From contig CM063284.1 of NCBI GenBank assembly GCA_032173965.1, positions 118,828,410-118,892,409 on the forward strand: a stretch of DNA of 64,000 nucleotides. Direction: 5' to 3'. Shown piece after piece: positions 12,601-22,847 of this stretch. The position numbers and the translations under genes were made by a program. The stretch comes from Sitta carolinensis (lineage: Eukaryota; Chordata; Aves; Passeriformes; Sittidae). Under the pieces are notes generated by a model. That model searched no databases, was not told where the DNA came from, and saw only the letters and a program-made list of their open reading frames with translations. Every line of letters starts with the position of its first letter. The first letter of the stretch is position 1.

Positions 12601-15600
12601 ATAAGAAATAGTCTTGATGACAGCTGTTGGAGAACAGGCTTCAACCTCTACTTTTGTATTCAAAGTTAAACAATTAGTTTTGATGCTGGTTGCATGCTAA
12701 GGGGTTTTTTTTGTTGTTGTTGTTGTTGTTCTAAGTGAGTCTTCTTCCTAATTTTTTTTTAGAAGTGAATGATTTAACAGTTTATGACTGACAGAATTAT
12801 TTAATCCTCCAGGCTTCTGAATTACAGCTTATGTCTTCTGCCTCGTGGCATACGACATCCACCTTCCAGTGACATTTTTCCTTCTGTGTCCAAAGATAAA
12901 CATGGAACTGGAAGTGCCAGTATTCAAGCCTGCAGCGCTGTGCTGGCCAAGGGTGGCATCTGTTACATAGGAGACTTAAGTTCATATAAAAAGGATAAAC
13001 TTGAACTTCTGCAGTCTGGTAATCTCCCACCTTCTAACAAATTGAAGGGACAGAACTAAACAAGTATGCAAATTCAAGGCTAGGTTTGTTCCCCAGCTTA
13101 TGGGGAATGCTGCAAAAAATCTATATGCTGTTTTTAATGGCTCTGTGTAAAACACAAGGTCAAAAAAGGTAGTGTCCTGTAAACTTAGATCTGTTACACT
13201 ACAGCCATCCATTAATCATAACAGTTCACCAAAATCACAATCATGACTGATTTCAGATGGGTGTGGGACTAAAATTTATAGCTAAGCTAAATCCATCACA
13301 TAACTGATGAATTTTGTCTTATCCTAGTGCTAGAGAGCAGAACAACAACAGTATTTATTCCTGGGAAGAAGTATGGAGAAGAGGCTAACCAACAAGTTAC
13401 TGTTTCAATTCAGACCAACTTTTGGTCCTTTGTAGATGTGGACTCTTCCTCAAAGAAACATATACAAAAGGAGAACTTTCTAATTGGACAGATGGTAAAG
13501 CACATGCCCTGTTATGAGAGGAATTGCACTATAGCTGTCATTTGTGTTCATTTACAACTATAAAATAATGAAAACAATACAAACTTGTTAGTATTTCCCA
13601 GAAAGTCACAACTTAAATAACTTGATCAAGTATCTTCTAAAATGAGATGGCTTTCCCAAAAAAGTAGGTGTCATTCAAACAAAATTTTACCAAGTATTAC
13701 AGGTAATTCATTAGATAATCTTGCAGTAAAAGTGGATATAGGCTATTTCAGATATAAAACACTGATGCCTCTACAAGTCAAAAGCCCAAATTAAAGTAGA
13801 TGTTTTCTTTCTATGGGTCTTTTCTTTAGGATGTAAGTTTGATTCCAGTTAACCTTGTAGATGGTTTTGGGCTCTTGATCTACAATGAGTTTCCTTCCTG
13901 TCGCCTGTCTTCTCCTGTCATACATCATATCTTGAGAAAAGCCATTAATCCTGAAGCCATGCTGTACAAAGTCTCACAGCAGTTCAGAACACAGGATTAC
14001 GAGGAGGTAACAGATTATACACAGTAATTTAGAAATGCATTATATTTGTGAATATCATACAGGGTTTGGCATCAGAAGGTTCTCTCTGCTATCTGCTTAC
14101 ATTTAATACTCACTTTCTGCCCTTTCCCCCACCATATTTCCACTAGCACTATTTGGATCGTTGATGAAAGCAGCTTCAGTTCTTGAAAAGGGTCAGCATA
14201 ATAAATAGTTTGAGCATGTTTCTAGAAAACATACAACATGTACTGTTATAATTCATATGAGATCTCCAATATCTATTTTTGGCCAAGAAGTTTACAATCA
14301 GTAGTAGAAATTAATATTCCACTCTAACTAAATTGTCAATATCTGTAGCATAACTAACAGACAATTTCCCCCCAAACTGTTCAAGGCCAGGTTTGATGAG
14401 GCTCTGAGCAACCTGGTCTAGTGGAAAGTCTAGTGGAAAGTGTGCCTGCCCATTGCAGGAGAGCTGGAACAGGATAGTCTTTCAGGTCCCTTCCAACCCA
14501 AACCATTCTGTAGTTTTGTTTACTATCCAAGACCTGTCATTATTATTATCCTTCATATTTTCCTAATTCAGCATAGCCAAATGGTAACAACAGTCTTTAC
14601 TATTAAAACTATTGGTAGAATATATTGTCCAGCCTGTATTACTCTGCAACAGGTAAGGTAGTAGAAGGTGTGAAAAAAGGCCAATTCCTTATTTTCCAGT
14701 AAATTATTTAAAATGTATGCTCTCTCTCTAGTTTATTTTGTTTGCTAGGAATCTTCATGTTGAACTAAGTTCAGAAGCAGAAAGTCTCATTCAAGGCTAT
14801 TATCTTGCAAGTCGCAGGGTGAGAAGAGATTCCATTCATGGATCGACATTATCAGCCTCTGCACTAAAACTTCTGTACGTCCTACTTCCCATTTTCAAAG
14901 AGAAATTGTGCTGATCTGCTCAGGAGCTTGTTTAATAAAAATCTACATAAGACTCGTGTTTAGAAAAGTTCAAGCATAAATAATCTTGCTTAATATCTTG
15001 GAATGCTATTTTTTATACTGACACTGCTGAAAGAAACCTAAGTTCAAACAACTTTGCCAAGCAAAAAAAAAAAAAAAAAGAAAACCCAAGTATTTACAAA
15101 ACATGTATCATTACTAAAGCTATCTACAAAAAAAGAGGATTTAAATATGTACAGCTTTATTATGAGAGCAAAGAAAGAATTAACGGATAACATGACAAGC
15201 TACATTTTTAGCACAAAGAGTTATGCATAATAGGTATTTTGTCAGTGGTAAGTGCAACTGCTCAGCGGAAGTATGAAAAAAGCCACCCCAGTGTTAAGTT
15301 TTAATTTACACAAGTGCTTGGCACAGGGCAATATACATTGCATTCGTGCCTGCAGTTATTTTTTATTTCTGACATGCTTGTATTGATCTCTTAGGATTTC
15401 CCTGGCTAAGGCTCATGCCAAGCTCAGTTTAAGACAGACAGTACTTGAGGAAGATGCAGTGATTGCCATCTTGTTACTTGAATCATCACTGACCCTAAAA
15501 CATGGTAAATAATGCACAACTCTTCCTTAGTCTTGGGTGCATCACTATAATATTTTCTCAGTCTGAAAAAATTCTACATCCATTGACTGCAATAGCAGCA

Positions 15601-16125
15601 AATCAAAATCCAGAGCTGGTACTGGAGAAGTCTGTCAGTTTGTCTCAGTGCTGTACGTAACGAGGCCACAGGCCAGCACCAAGTCTGTCCTTCACACTGG
15701 TTATTTAAGGCACTGCTCTTCTAACACTGGCTCAGGTTAAACTAAGGACAGATTTCCCTCCCTGGGAAAACCAAAACCAAGGGCTGAAGGGTTTTTTGTT
15801 TATTAAGCATCAGTCATATTTTTCATACATAGATTTGGAAGCATGGTAAGAATTATGATCTAGGATTGCACTACTAAGTAATTTGCATCGCAGCTCTTTT
15901 ATCCCCTCAAAGTACTGACAAATATCAAGTCTTACAGATTCATTTCTTCTTTGCCTAGGCACATCTGCATTATGTGTAGCACCAAATCCTGTATTTCCAT
16001 TTGACCTCAGTGATGAAAACTCCCTGCAAGAGAGAGATATTTACCTCATGCAGTGTCACCATCAACTGCTGAAGTTTATTGCTGCCTATAGCCCAGGAAT
16101 TCACATTAACACTAATGAAGAGTAA
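6696..16125 (+). CDS. MCMDC2: MCMDC2, minichromosome maintenance domain-containing protein 2 (complete, 14 coding exons)
   Basis: Divergent MCM-family protein needed in vertebrates for meiotic recombination and synapsis. Coding exons: 6696-6795, 6877-7007, 7098-7157, 7464-7659, 8613-8735, 8920-9027, 10293-10421, 10941-11172, 12813-13018, 13328-13494, 13830-14006, 14732-14874, 15395-15504, 15959-16125. All junctions are GT-AG and phases agree, giving 2049 nt and 682 aa against about 681 in human. Residues 153-189 hold a Cys4 zinc-ribbon pattern (C-x4-C and C-x2-C). The AAA+ part is degenerate: the Walker B region reads GGICYIGDL (about 407-415) with no acidic DE pair, and the arginine-finger SRFD position reads DGFG (495-498). 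ATP hydrolysis is thus unlikely, as expected for this paralogue. No frameshift is seen. The start is the first ATG after the acceptor at 6666. Confidence 0.95.
12708..12730 (+). repeat. (GTT)n microsatellite
   Basis: About six to seven GTT units in an MCMDC2 intron. Confidence 0.8.
14380..14513 (+). mobile_element. CR1 LINE 3' fragment, sense
   Basis: Typical CR1 3' end (AGGTTTGATGAGGCTCTGAG, then CCCTTCCAACCCAAACCATT) inside an MCMDC2 intron. A 12-bp direct duplication GTCTAGTGGAAA sits in the middle. It is 5'-truncated as usual for CR1. Confidence 0.85.
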
Positions 16126-16233
16126 AAACTCCACTTTGAGTAAAGCCTGAGGCTTTGGATTTTTGAGAGGCTACGGTTAGAAATACAAAATTATTAAAAA
16201 CTTAGAAGACAATTCAGTGATGTTTTACCAAGG

Positions 16234-16239
16234 AATAAA
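16234..16239 (+). terminator. MCMDC2: MCMDC2 polyadenylation signal
   Basis: AATAAA lies 109 bases after the MCMDC2 stop codon, giving a short 3' UTR. It is the only canonical plus-strand signal close to the stop. Confidence 0.6.
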
Positions 16240-16574
16240 GCATAGCTGACAGGACTTGTAATTCAAGTTTTATGAGTTATTTGAAGGCAGGAGGGATGTC
16301 TTCATCCTGGAAATCCATGGCGTCTGAATACAGTCCTAACCAGAACTTCTCTTCCTGGCTAGCACTCTCCATTCAGTTAAGCAAGGAGTAGTTTAGGATT
16401 CAGGATTTTTAATAAGACTACAACTAAAAATTAAACCACCAGTTCAGAATCTAATGTTTTATTTCAGCTACCTGAATTCTGCAGTTTTTCTTGTTGCTTC
16501 CTTTCAAATGTATCACCCAAAGGGTTAAGGGATTTTAAGAACATTAAAACTCTTCACAGTTTAAGTCAACAGTC

Positions 16575-16580
16575 TTTATT
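16575..16580 (-). terminator. SNHG6: SNHG6-like polyadenylation signal
   Basis: AATAAA on the minus strand, about 335 bases from the MCMDC2 poly(A) signal. The two genes are therefore tail to tail and probably do not overlap by much. Confidence 0.5.
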
Positions 16581-17601
16581 TACTCATGGTGTATAGATTT
16601 TGAAATGTATAGAAGTATTATCATACTGGCTTCATGTTCTGTGTCTTTTTTGACATTACAGCGACATGAGATTAGACAAGGATGCCAGATGCTCCTGCAA
16701 CCAAAACCCAAACAAAACAAAAAAGCCTGCAAAACAAACCAACCACAAAAGAAACTCACCATACCACCCCACATGCAAAAACCCTGTGGTGTTTCCACAT
16801 TACTTCATATAGACTGCAGGGGATAGTAGAGTGCTACAGTTAGATAAAAAAAATATTAGAGAACCTGGTAGGCAGGTAGCTCAGAGAGTTCAACTCTACC
16901 TCACTGTAAAAACAAATGAAGAATGCATGTTAGGAGATGAGATGTTTGGAGCACAGTATGTTTCCCCAGCTATGGGCTTTCCTGTGCTTTATCCTCCTAG
17001 AAAGGATATAGCACTAGACATAATCCTCAGCAAGCCTTGCATCCAAAAGATACACATTAAATAAAAAAGCTGCAGTAAAATTGTAGCCTTCCTGTCAAAT
17101 CTGGACAAGCTGAATACTTAAGGCTTGTGTTACTTCTACCCAGGATGTCATCCAGCAGGATCAGAGTGCTACTGTTCCCATAACAACAAAAAGGTTACTG
17201 AAAACAGAAATTCAAGATTCTATTCATACCCACTACTAACAATGTAAACGTTCATTTAGACAACACAAGTTTTCCTACATTTTAATCTCTGCCTTATTCA
17301 CTTTTGATCCATTTATTTGATACACACAAAACATACTAAGTTGTAAGAGTGCCCATAAGGCCACTTCTCTTTCTAGAGTGACACTCTACCCTGAACTTCA
17401 TTCCAGGATTATTCATTTTCAGAGAACAGCTACTCGACTGCTGTGCTATGGAACCAACCAGTATTTCTGATGAGTAGGAAGGGCAACAGAAGCATTTCCA
17501 AGTGCATTAGAACTCCACATTCCAGGCTGCTGTATTGAAGCTACAATAATGAGTTATTTTCCTGTACTCTTAATCAATCATATACAAAGGTATTATCCTC
17601 A

Positions 17602-17678
17602 CTGGCATTTCAGATCACAAGATACACATCAGAAAGCATTCAGATGGGTAAACGGCAAAAGTCTCATCATTATGCCAG
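17602..17678 (-). ncRNA. SNORD87: SNORD87 copy A, box C/D snoRNA
   Basis: 77-nt box C/D RNA guiding 2'-O-methylation of 28S rRNA. On the minus strand: terminal stem CTGGCAT pairing with ATGCCAG, box C ATGATGA (17670-17664), box D' CTGA (17643-17640), C'-like TGATGT, and box D CTGA (17613-17610). The guide GCCGTTTACCC ends two bases before D'. It is complementary to the conserved 28S segment GGGUAAACGGC, and the fifth base before D' points to the third G. This matches mammalian SNORD87 (U87). The 3' end is 72 nt before a candidate 3' splice site, the usual spacing for intronic C/D snoRNAs. Confidence 0.93.
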
Positions 17679-18120
17679 GAAAATTACTCTCTAAGGGTAG
17701 ACTGAAATAGAATTCCTTTATAAATCACTATTTTTGAGAAGCAATATTAAGGGATTTTCTGCAAAAAGAGCATGACATTTTATCCTTGCTTCTCCCCAGT
17801 CTCTCCCATGAGCTCTTGAAAACTGGAAGACTTGTAGCAGTACTACAAGGAAAGGACAGTTGCCAACATGGCCAGTACTGGCCTTCCCTGGATGGCAGTG
17901 CAGCCTGCAGGAGCCTGAGTAAAGTGACAGTAAAAAAGCAACTGACCGCCTTAAATACTCATGCTTCCAGAAGTGGGTGGACTCTCCTGTTGGCCCTGTG
18001 TACACACACATGGTTGGAAGACAGTGGAGGTGCTCATCTGATGTCACAGAACCTTGAAAAAAAATAAATAAAATTAGAAGTGACAGGAGCAAATCAAATT
18101 GGAAAAACCCTACTGATTAG

Positions 18121-18199
18121 CTGGCACATCAGATATACAACATTGCTCATCACAACATTCAGTTGGGTAAACGGCAAAGGGTCATCATCACTATGCCAG
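18121..18199 (-). ncRNA. SNORD87: SNORD87 copy B, box C/D snoRNA
   Basis: A second, upstream copy of 79 nt with the same plan: terminal stem CTGGCA with TGCCAG, box C ATGATGA in GTGATGATGA, D' CTGA after GCCGTTTACCCAA, C' GTGATGA, and box D CTGA. The 11-nt 28S guide is identical to copy A, while the stretch before box D has diverged. A polypyrimidine tract and acceptor (TTTTTTTTCAAG, exon from 18052) follow at 68 nt. Copies A and B lie 442 bp apart, so each probably has its own intron. Confidence 0.92.
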
Positions 18200-20042
18200 C
18201 AGTTTCCTGCCTACGTAAGACTGCTTTATCCAGGTACTAAATACCAGGGAATTGCTTAAGTTTGTCTCAAGAGTTGTACTTCCATAAGCTGACACACAGC
18301 CTTTGCTTTAACAGTTAAGCACGAACTGAGTACAGCCAAGAGAAAAACAGCTGTTTGGGCACAAAAATGCAGGTCCCTCTCTTACACTCAAACACCAGAA
18401 GCCAAGTATCTTTCTAGAGGTAAAGCTCACAGACACCTTCCCCTTTGGAATATATTCCAAGACTGACACAGTTGAAGTGCCAGCATGGATCGTGAACTGA
18501 ACATACCGTTCTTCACTTAATTCTCTCCCTTCTTCACTAACATCTGTGAATTCTTCAAATCAGAAGCCATGTTTCCAGTTGAAAACTATGTTCTGTGATA
18601 TAAGTCTCTCCCTTCTGACTCCTTTGGGATTCCTGGATTGCATCTGCTTCGTTCTGGGGAGAAAGTCTTAGGAGATTTTTTAGCTGCCCTAACACCTTTT
18701 GTTAGGATTTCAATCTCCTAACCCTCCACACAATCATATTTCCCCTTTTTCCATCTGTAAAGGAATTTGCAAGCCATTAAATAACTTCAGAACTCTTGAT
18801 CTGTATTTCATGATGCTTCTCATCTTTCATGACGCTTCAACATCTTTAAGTACAGTAAGAAATACTTACTTCTGTAGCTCCAGAATTCACGTGGCATCTT
18901 TCTGCTTGCAAGGCATGGCAGAGTCCAGACTGAGGATTCCCAAAGCCAGTAACAAACTCATCTTGAGCTCCACTTTATGCCTAAAACAATGAAAATAATA
19001 TGTTTCAGAGCTCCACAATGAGCCAGTAGCAGAAAGCATTAACACTTCTTTGGGAACAGTAAGCCAGTCCAAGAAACATTAACCCCACGCTCTTTGTAAT
19101 TACCTGGGATAGAGCATCAGCCAAGATCAAGGTTAAGCAGAGGCATGACTATTTTCCTGAAACAAGCTCCAGTGTGAGGAATGACTGATTGCAGGACAAG
19201 TACTGCATTCCTAATGACCAGCCAGGCTGGGGAGGGGAACACCCTGCCAGGGTACAGCCCTGTTCACGTGGGACACTGGGGAACTCACTGATGTCTTACC
19301 ACCAGTTGAACTGAGGTCAGCACTCACACTGCAGTAATGCAGGAGAGCATTACTCGGAGGCTGCTGACACTCCTGGGGCCTCGTCCCTGCCAGACCCTAT
19401 CAGTTTGGATCTGTGCCTATAACCCGAAAAAGGGCATAGTCTGGGTCACCTCACAGCTCTTACCCAATTCCCTAAAGGAAAAAGAAGGTAATTTATCTTT
19501 TGAAATATGACAGGCATTTGCTGATGAAAACGATCTCTCAGCAAAACCAAGTGTCTTTGAATGTCCAATCTGTCATTCCTTTCAAGACTTGATGAGCCAA
19601 GAGACAGCTCGGAAGTAACCACGACGTGTCACACGGCAATTAGGTCCATCTCGGTGTCCCTCGGCAGCCGCTGTGCTCGGCAGCCTGTGTGGCTGGAGTC
19701 AGCCCGAACTGCGCCACGCCAGCACGCAGCGCAAACACACGCACAGCCACAGCAGCGTGACAACCACTGCTCTTTCAGGTGATAGCTCTGGCTTTTCAGA
19801 AAAGCACCTGCAAACCATCCCTGCAATTCCTGAGATTACAGCCATTGCTTTGGCCTCCCATGTCGGGATTTCTCACATTAACCGCCTGGGAGCATTCCTA
19901 ATTCCTCTGAGGATAGCAGAATCACTCTGCTGTTGAGACGAGCACGTGCCTGGACTGCCGAGCCAGGATCTACTCCAAGGAGCACGGCGGAGGTCAGGAG
20001 GGTAAGGAATCACACGGATCGCTGCGGATCCGCACGGCGGGA

Positions 20043-20285
20043 TCACGGAATAACAGAACGTTAAAGGTCTGGAACGGACCTTAGGGATCATCCAATCCCA
20101 ACCCCTTTCCTGCCACGGGCAGGGGCACCGCCCACTAGGCCGGGCTGCTCGAGGCCTTATCCAGCCCGGCTTTACGCACCGCCACGGGGTGGGGAACTCA
20201 CGACCTTCCTGTCTCTAAGGCCTCACCACCGTCACGGAAAAGAATTTCCTTCTAACATATAGCCTAAACTTCCCGCCTTTCAATT
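20043..20285 (-). mobile_element. CR1 LINE fragment, antisense
   Basis: Diverged CR1 3' sequence read on the minus strand (plus strand TCATCCAATCCCAACCCC, then CTGCCACGGGCAGGG). It abuts the CpG island of the SNHG6-like promoter. Confidence 0.75.
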
Positions 20286-20289
20286 TGTA

Positions 20290-20775
20290 CCCATCAGACT
20301 CGGCGGCCGCTGACTGCCGCTCCCACGCCCGTGGCTCGGCTCCCAAGCCAAGGATCAGCACGGGCACGTCCCAGGCCCGGGCACTCCTCCCTCCCAGCCC
20401 TGGACCCGCCGCCAAAGGGGCCCCCGCAGCCACGGGCCGGGCCAGGTCCCGCCGCATCCACCCAGGCACCCACCGAGGCCCGCACCCGCCTGGAGGCGGG
20501 CAGGCGCGGCCGCTGCGGTTCCGTCCCCTCGGAAAGGGCGATTCCCTGCCGGCATCCCGCTAAATACGCGGCGCGCCGGGGCGGGCGGGCGGGGCGCCTT
20601 CCGGCTGCGCGCGCACGGGGTCGCGGGGGAAGCGGCGGGGGCGGGATCGGCAATGGGAATGGGCATGTGCCGGGAGAGCGATCCGCGGCCGCAGGCGCTG
20701 TGGGAGCGGAGCCGGGCCTGCGCCGCTGTGTCTGCGCGGGCAGCGCCTCTGCTGCGGCCGCGGGAAGTTCTCCGG
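20290..20775. promoter_or_regulatory. CpG island at the SNHG6-like promoter
   Basis: Very CpG-dense block around the TOP promoter. Open frames of 172-177 aa on both strands are composition artefacts, rich in Ala, Arg, Pro and Gly. Confidence 0.8.
20531..20566 (-). promoter_or_regulatory. SNHG6: TATA-like box and 5'TOP start of the SNHG6-like gene
   Basis: Minus strand: TATTTA at 20566-20561, then the oligopyrimidine CCCTTTCC at 20538-20531 at the distance expected for transcription start. 5'TOP promoters are characteristic of ribosomal-protein and snoRNA host genes. The start base itself is inferred. Confidence 0.65.
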
Positions 20776-21220
20776 TGCCATCCCTCCAGGGAAAAGCTGT
20801 GATGACAGCCACCGGTGTTTGCCGGGATCTTTTAGGTTATTCCATGAGTGTTAAAAATGACTAAATAATGCTGGCTTTCGCATTTTTGTATTGGCTTTTG
20901 CATGTTGTTGCTGATCGTAAATAGTTAGCTGTGGTATACCTTATAAAACTCCTTTTTAGCTGCTTGTTAACATAATCTCACAGTTTACATGTGTGTTGTA
21001 CTGCTTTTAGAGATAGTAGTGTAAGAGATGTAATATCTACGTATCGCTTATAGAAACGGTAACGTGATGAAAAGACCTTAACAAAACATGAGATGTGAAA
21101 AAGCTTTAGTGTAACTAACAGAACTGTGCAAGATCATCCATTAATTGACCATTCCAAGTGATAAGAGAACAGTGACACGAAACAGAGCACCAGAGAGGAT
21201 GGGAGGAGAACTCATTATTT

Positions 21221-21225
21221 CCTCA
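21221..21225. other. Target-site duplication, left (CCTCA)
   Basis: CCTCA directly before the outer U3 end; its partner is at 24128-24132. Confidence 0.7.
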
Positions 21226-22507
21226 TGTCGTAGTTTGGAAAAAAATGAGTTTTTTCTGAACTTCAGTGGTCAAACCAATGAGTGCTCAGGTTTAAAGACT
21301 GGCACCTGGTGTGGCCACTGAGGACAAGGATCCGCCTCTGAGAACACAAGGGGTTAAAAGCAGAGGGCTCCCCGGAAAGCTCTCTCTTGGTTCCGGTCCC
21401 TGAGGACGGAGGGATCTCCCCTGCCCAGCGGCTGGCTGGGCGGGGGAGGGGAAGCCATGCGGCCTGGGTGAGGTAGGGCCGGAACCTCGGGCACAGAGGG
21501 GGAGAGGAAAATCCTGTGGGATGGAAGGGTGGCAGACAGCCTTCTTTTCCCTTTCCCTCCCCCCCTTCCCCCCCCCGGAGGGAGACTGAGAAACCGTGTG
21601 TGTGATCTTCGTCACCTTGAAATTTGATATCAACAACTAGACAGTACGGCCGAAGGAGTATGGGGGGGTGGCGCGAGAAGAGTGCCCAGCAGCAAAAATA
21701 CCGTGAGAGTTCTGGGAAAACAAAGCCCAAGATTTTAACCCTTTTTGTAAATGATGGAAACTTTATAAATACTAATCCTCCTGAATTTAAAGAAGACAGA
21801 TAGAAAGAACTGAGCAAAGATGATGGAAGTTTGTGTAAGTAGAAGATTGTCAGAGAACGCTGAAAAGAATCCTAGGTGGGAGGAGATGATGGAGTGGCTT
21901 TGGCTGGACTCTTTTGTATAGCCATGGACGGACTCATTTTTTTTCTATAACATAGAAACTGTATCTGGGGAGAGGCATTGGCTTGGAGCCAAGAGTGGAC
22001 AGTAGTGTGAACAGAGATGAGAAGTGTCCCCAAAATTTGAGAGGCTGTCGTTTCTTGGAACTAACCAAAGCATCTTTAAAAAAGAGAAACCCTAGAAGCA
22101 GCTCTGGTCCATGCACAGTGGTGAGAGCACTGGACATGGAGGAAGAGGCCACGATGTGGTGCAAGAAGGACTCCTATCTCTCCTCAACGAGCTGAGTACT
22201 GATTATCGGAAGGGTGGTAATAGACTGAAGATTAATTATCTAAAAGGTGGTAACGTGATGGGGAATTTTCAGTTTGTTTTGTTAAGTTGAGAACTGGTGG
22301 GGGGGGGGAGGAAGAGTGTTTTTTTAAAGTTTCCATGTTCTTCTGTATGTGTCTTCTTTGCCTATTATAAGTAATAAAGTTTTTTTCCTTTTGCTTTCTA
22401 AATTAGACACTGTTTTGCTCTGTTTTTGGTCACATCTCACAAAAGATACCAGGGACAGTATATCGTTATAGGGGCACTGGCCTTGTGCCAACGTCAAACC
22501 TTTGACA
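21226..22507 (+). repeat. LTR, plus-oriented arm (1282 bp)
   Basis: Starts TGTCGTAG and ends TTTGACA. It carries a TATA-like TTATAAATAC near 21763-21772 and AATAAA at 22373-22378, as expected of an LTR. It is followed by TTTGGT, the first bases of a PBS, and then breaks. A 70-codon open frame at 21983-22195 occurs identically in the other arm. It resembles no known protein and is probably incidental. Confidence 0.85.
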
Positions 22508-22518
22508 TTTGGTCCCCC

Positions 22519-22641
22519 TCTGTTCTCAGAGGCGGATCCTTGTCCTCAGTGGCCACACCAGGTGCCAGTCTTTAAACCTGAGCACTCATTGGTTTGACCA
22601 CTGAAGTTCAGAAAAAACTCATTTTTTTCCAAACTACGACA
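22519..22641 (-). repeat. Truncated third LTR copy (first ~120 bp of U3)
   Basis: Identical to the first ~120 bases of both LTR arms, minus orientation, starting right after the polypurine tract. It breaks off after GCCTCTGAGAACA and joins the inverted end of the plus-oriented LTR plus partial PBS. Confidence 0.8.
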
Positions 22642-22652
22642 TTCCACCCTTC
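22642..22652 (-). other. Polypurine tract before the truncated 3' LTR
   Basis: Minus-strand GAAGGGTGGAA directly before TGTCGTAG, the position expected of the plus-strand primer in reverse transcription. Confidence 0.75.
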
Positions 22653-22827
22653 GCCTCTGAGAACACATACCCATCTTAAAATTATTACAAAAGACACTAA
22701 ATATTTTTCTCTACATCTAAATTTCACTATTAGTTTACTTTGATACATGTTTTGCTCTTTTTCTCTGATCCCATCTCACAGTCTTGTTTTATTTTCTCTT
22801 TTTTTTTTCATTTAGAATTCGGTTCGA

Positions 22828-22845
22828 TTCCCGGTCAGGGAACCA
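22828..22845 (-). other. Retroviral primer-binding site, tRNA-Glu
   Basis: Minus-strand TGGTTCCCTGACCGGGAA, two bases after the LTR end. It is complementary to the 3' end of vertebrate tRNA-Glu, whose acceptor end reads CCCGGTCAGGGAACCA on the plus strand here. Complementarity continues to about 22821. Confidence 0.85.
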
Positions 22846-22847
22846 AA

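Larger units (their letters stand above)
16555..20538 (-). ncRNA. SNHG6: SNHG6-like snoRNA host gene
   Basis: Non-coding host gene for SNORD87, inferred from four observations. It holds two SNORD87-type snoRNAs in the minus orientation. Its minus-strand promoter has TATTTA at 20566-20561, followed about 23 bases later by a pyrimidine tract CCCTTTCC (20538-20531), the 5'TOP start typical of snoRNA host genes. An AATAAA lies at 16580-16575 on the minus strand. Its place between MCMDC2 and TCF24 is that of human SNHG6, in the same orientation. Candidate 3' splice sites lie 68 and 72 nt downstream of the two snoRNAs (exons from 18052 and 17529 on the minus strand). The remaining exon borders are not resolved. 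Open frames inside it are short and look like nothing known. Confidence 0.75.

Noticed and set aside
17718..18092. 124-aa minus frame between the two snoRNAs
   Set aside because: It lies in the non-coding host gene, has no recognisable domain and overlaps probable splice sites.
20294..20864. Open frames of 172-177 aa on both strands
   Set aside because: They lie in a CpG island, overlap each other antiparallel, are low-complexity Arg/Ala/Pro/Gly and resemble no family.
21263..21817. 184-aa minus frame and its partner at 23659-24090
   Set aside because: They are inside the LTR arms and differ between arms because of a small indel. They show no viral or cellular domain.
22821..22845. Possible tRNA-Glu gene
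   Set aside because: Only the last ~25 bases of tRNA-Glu are present, immediately beside an LTR end: this is a primer-binding site.
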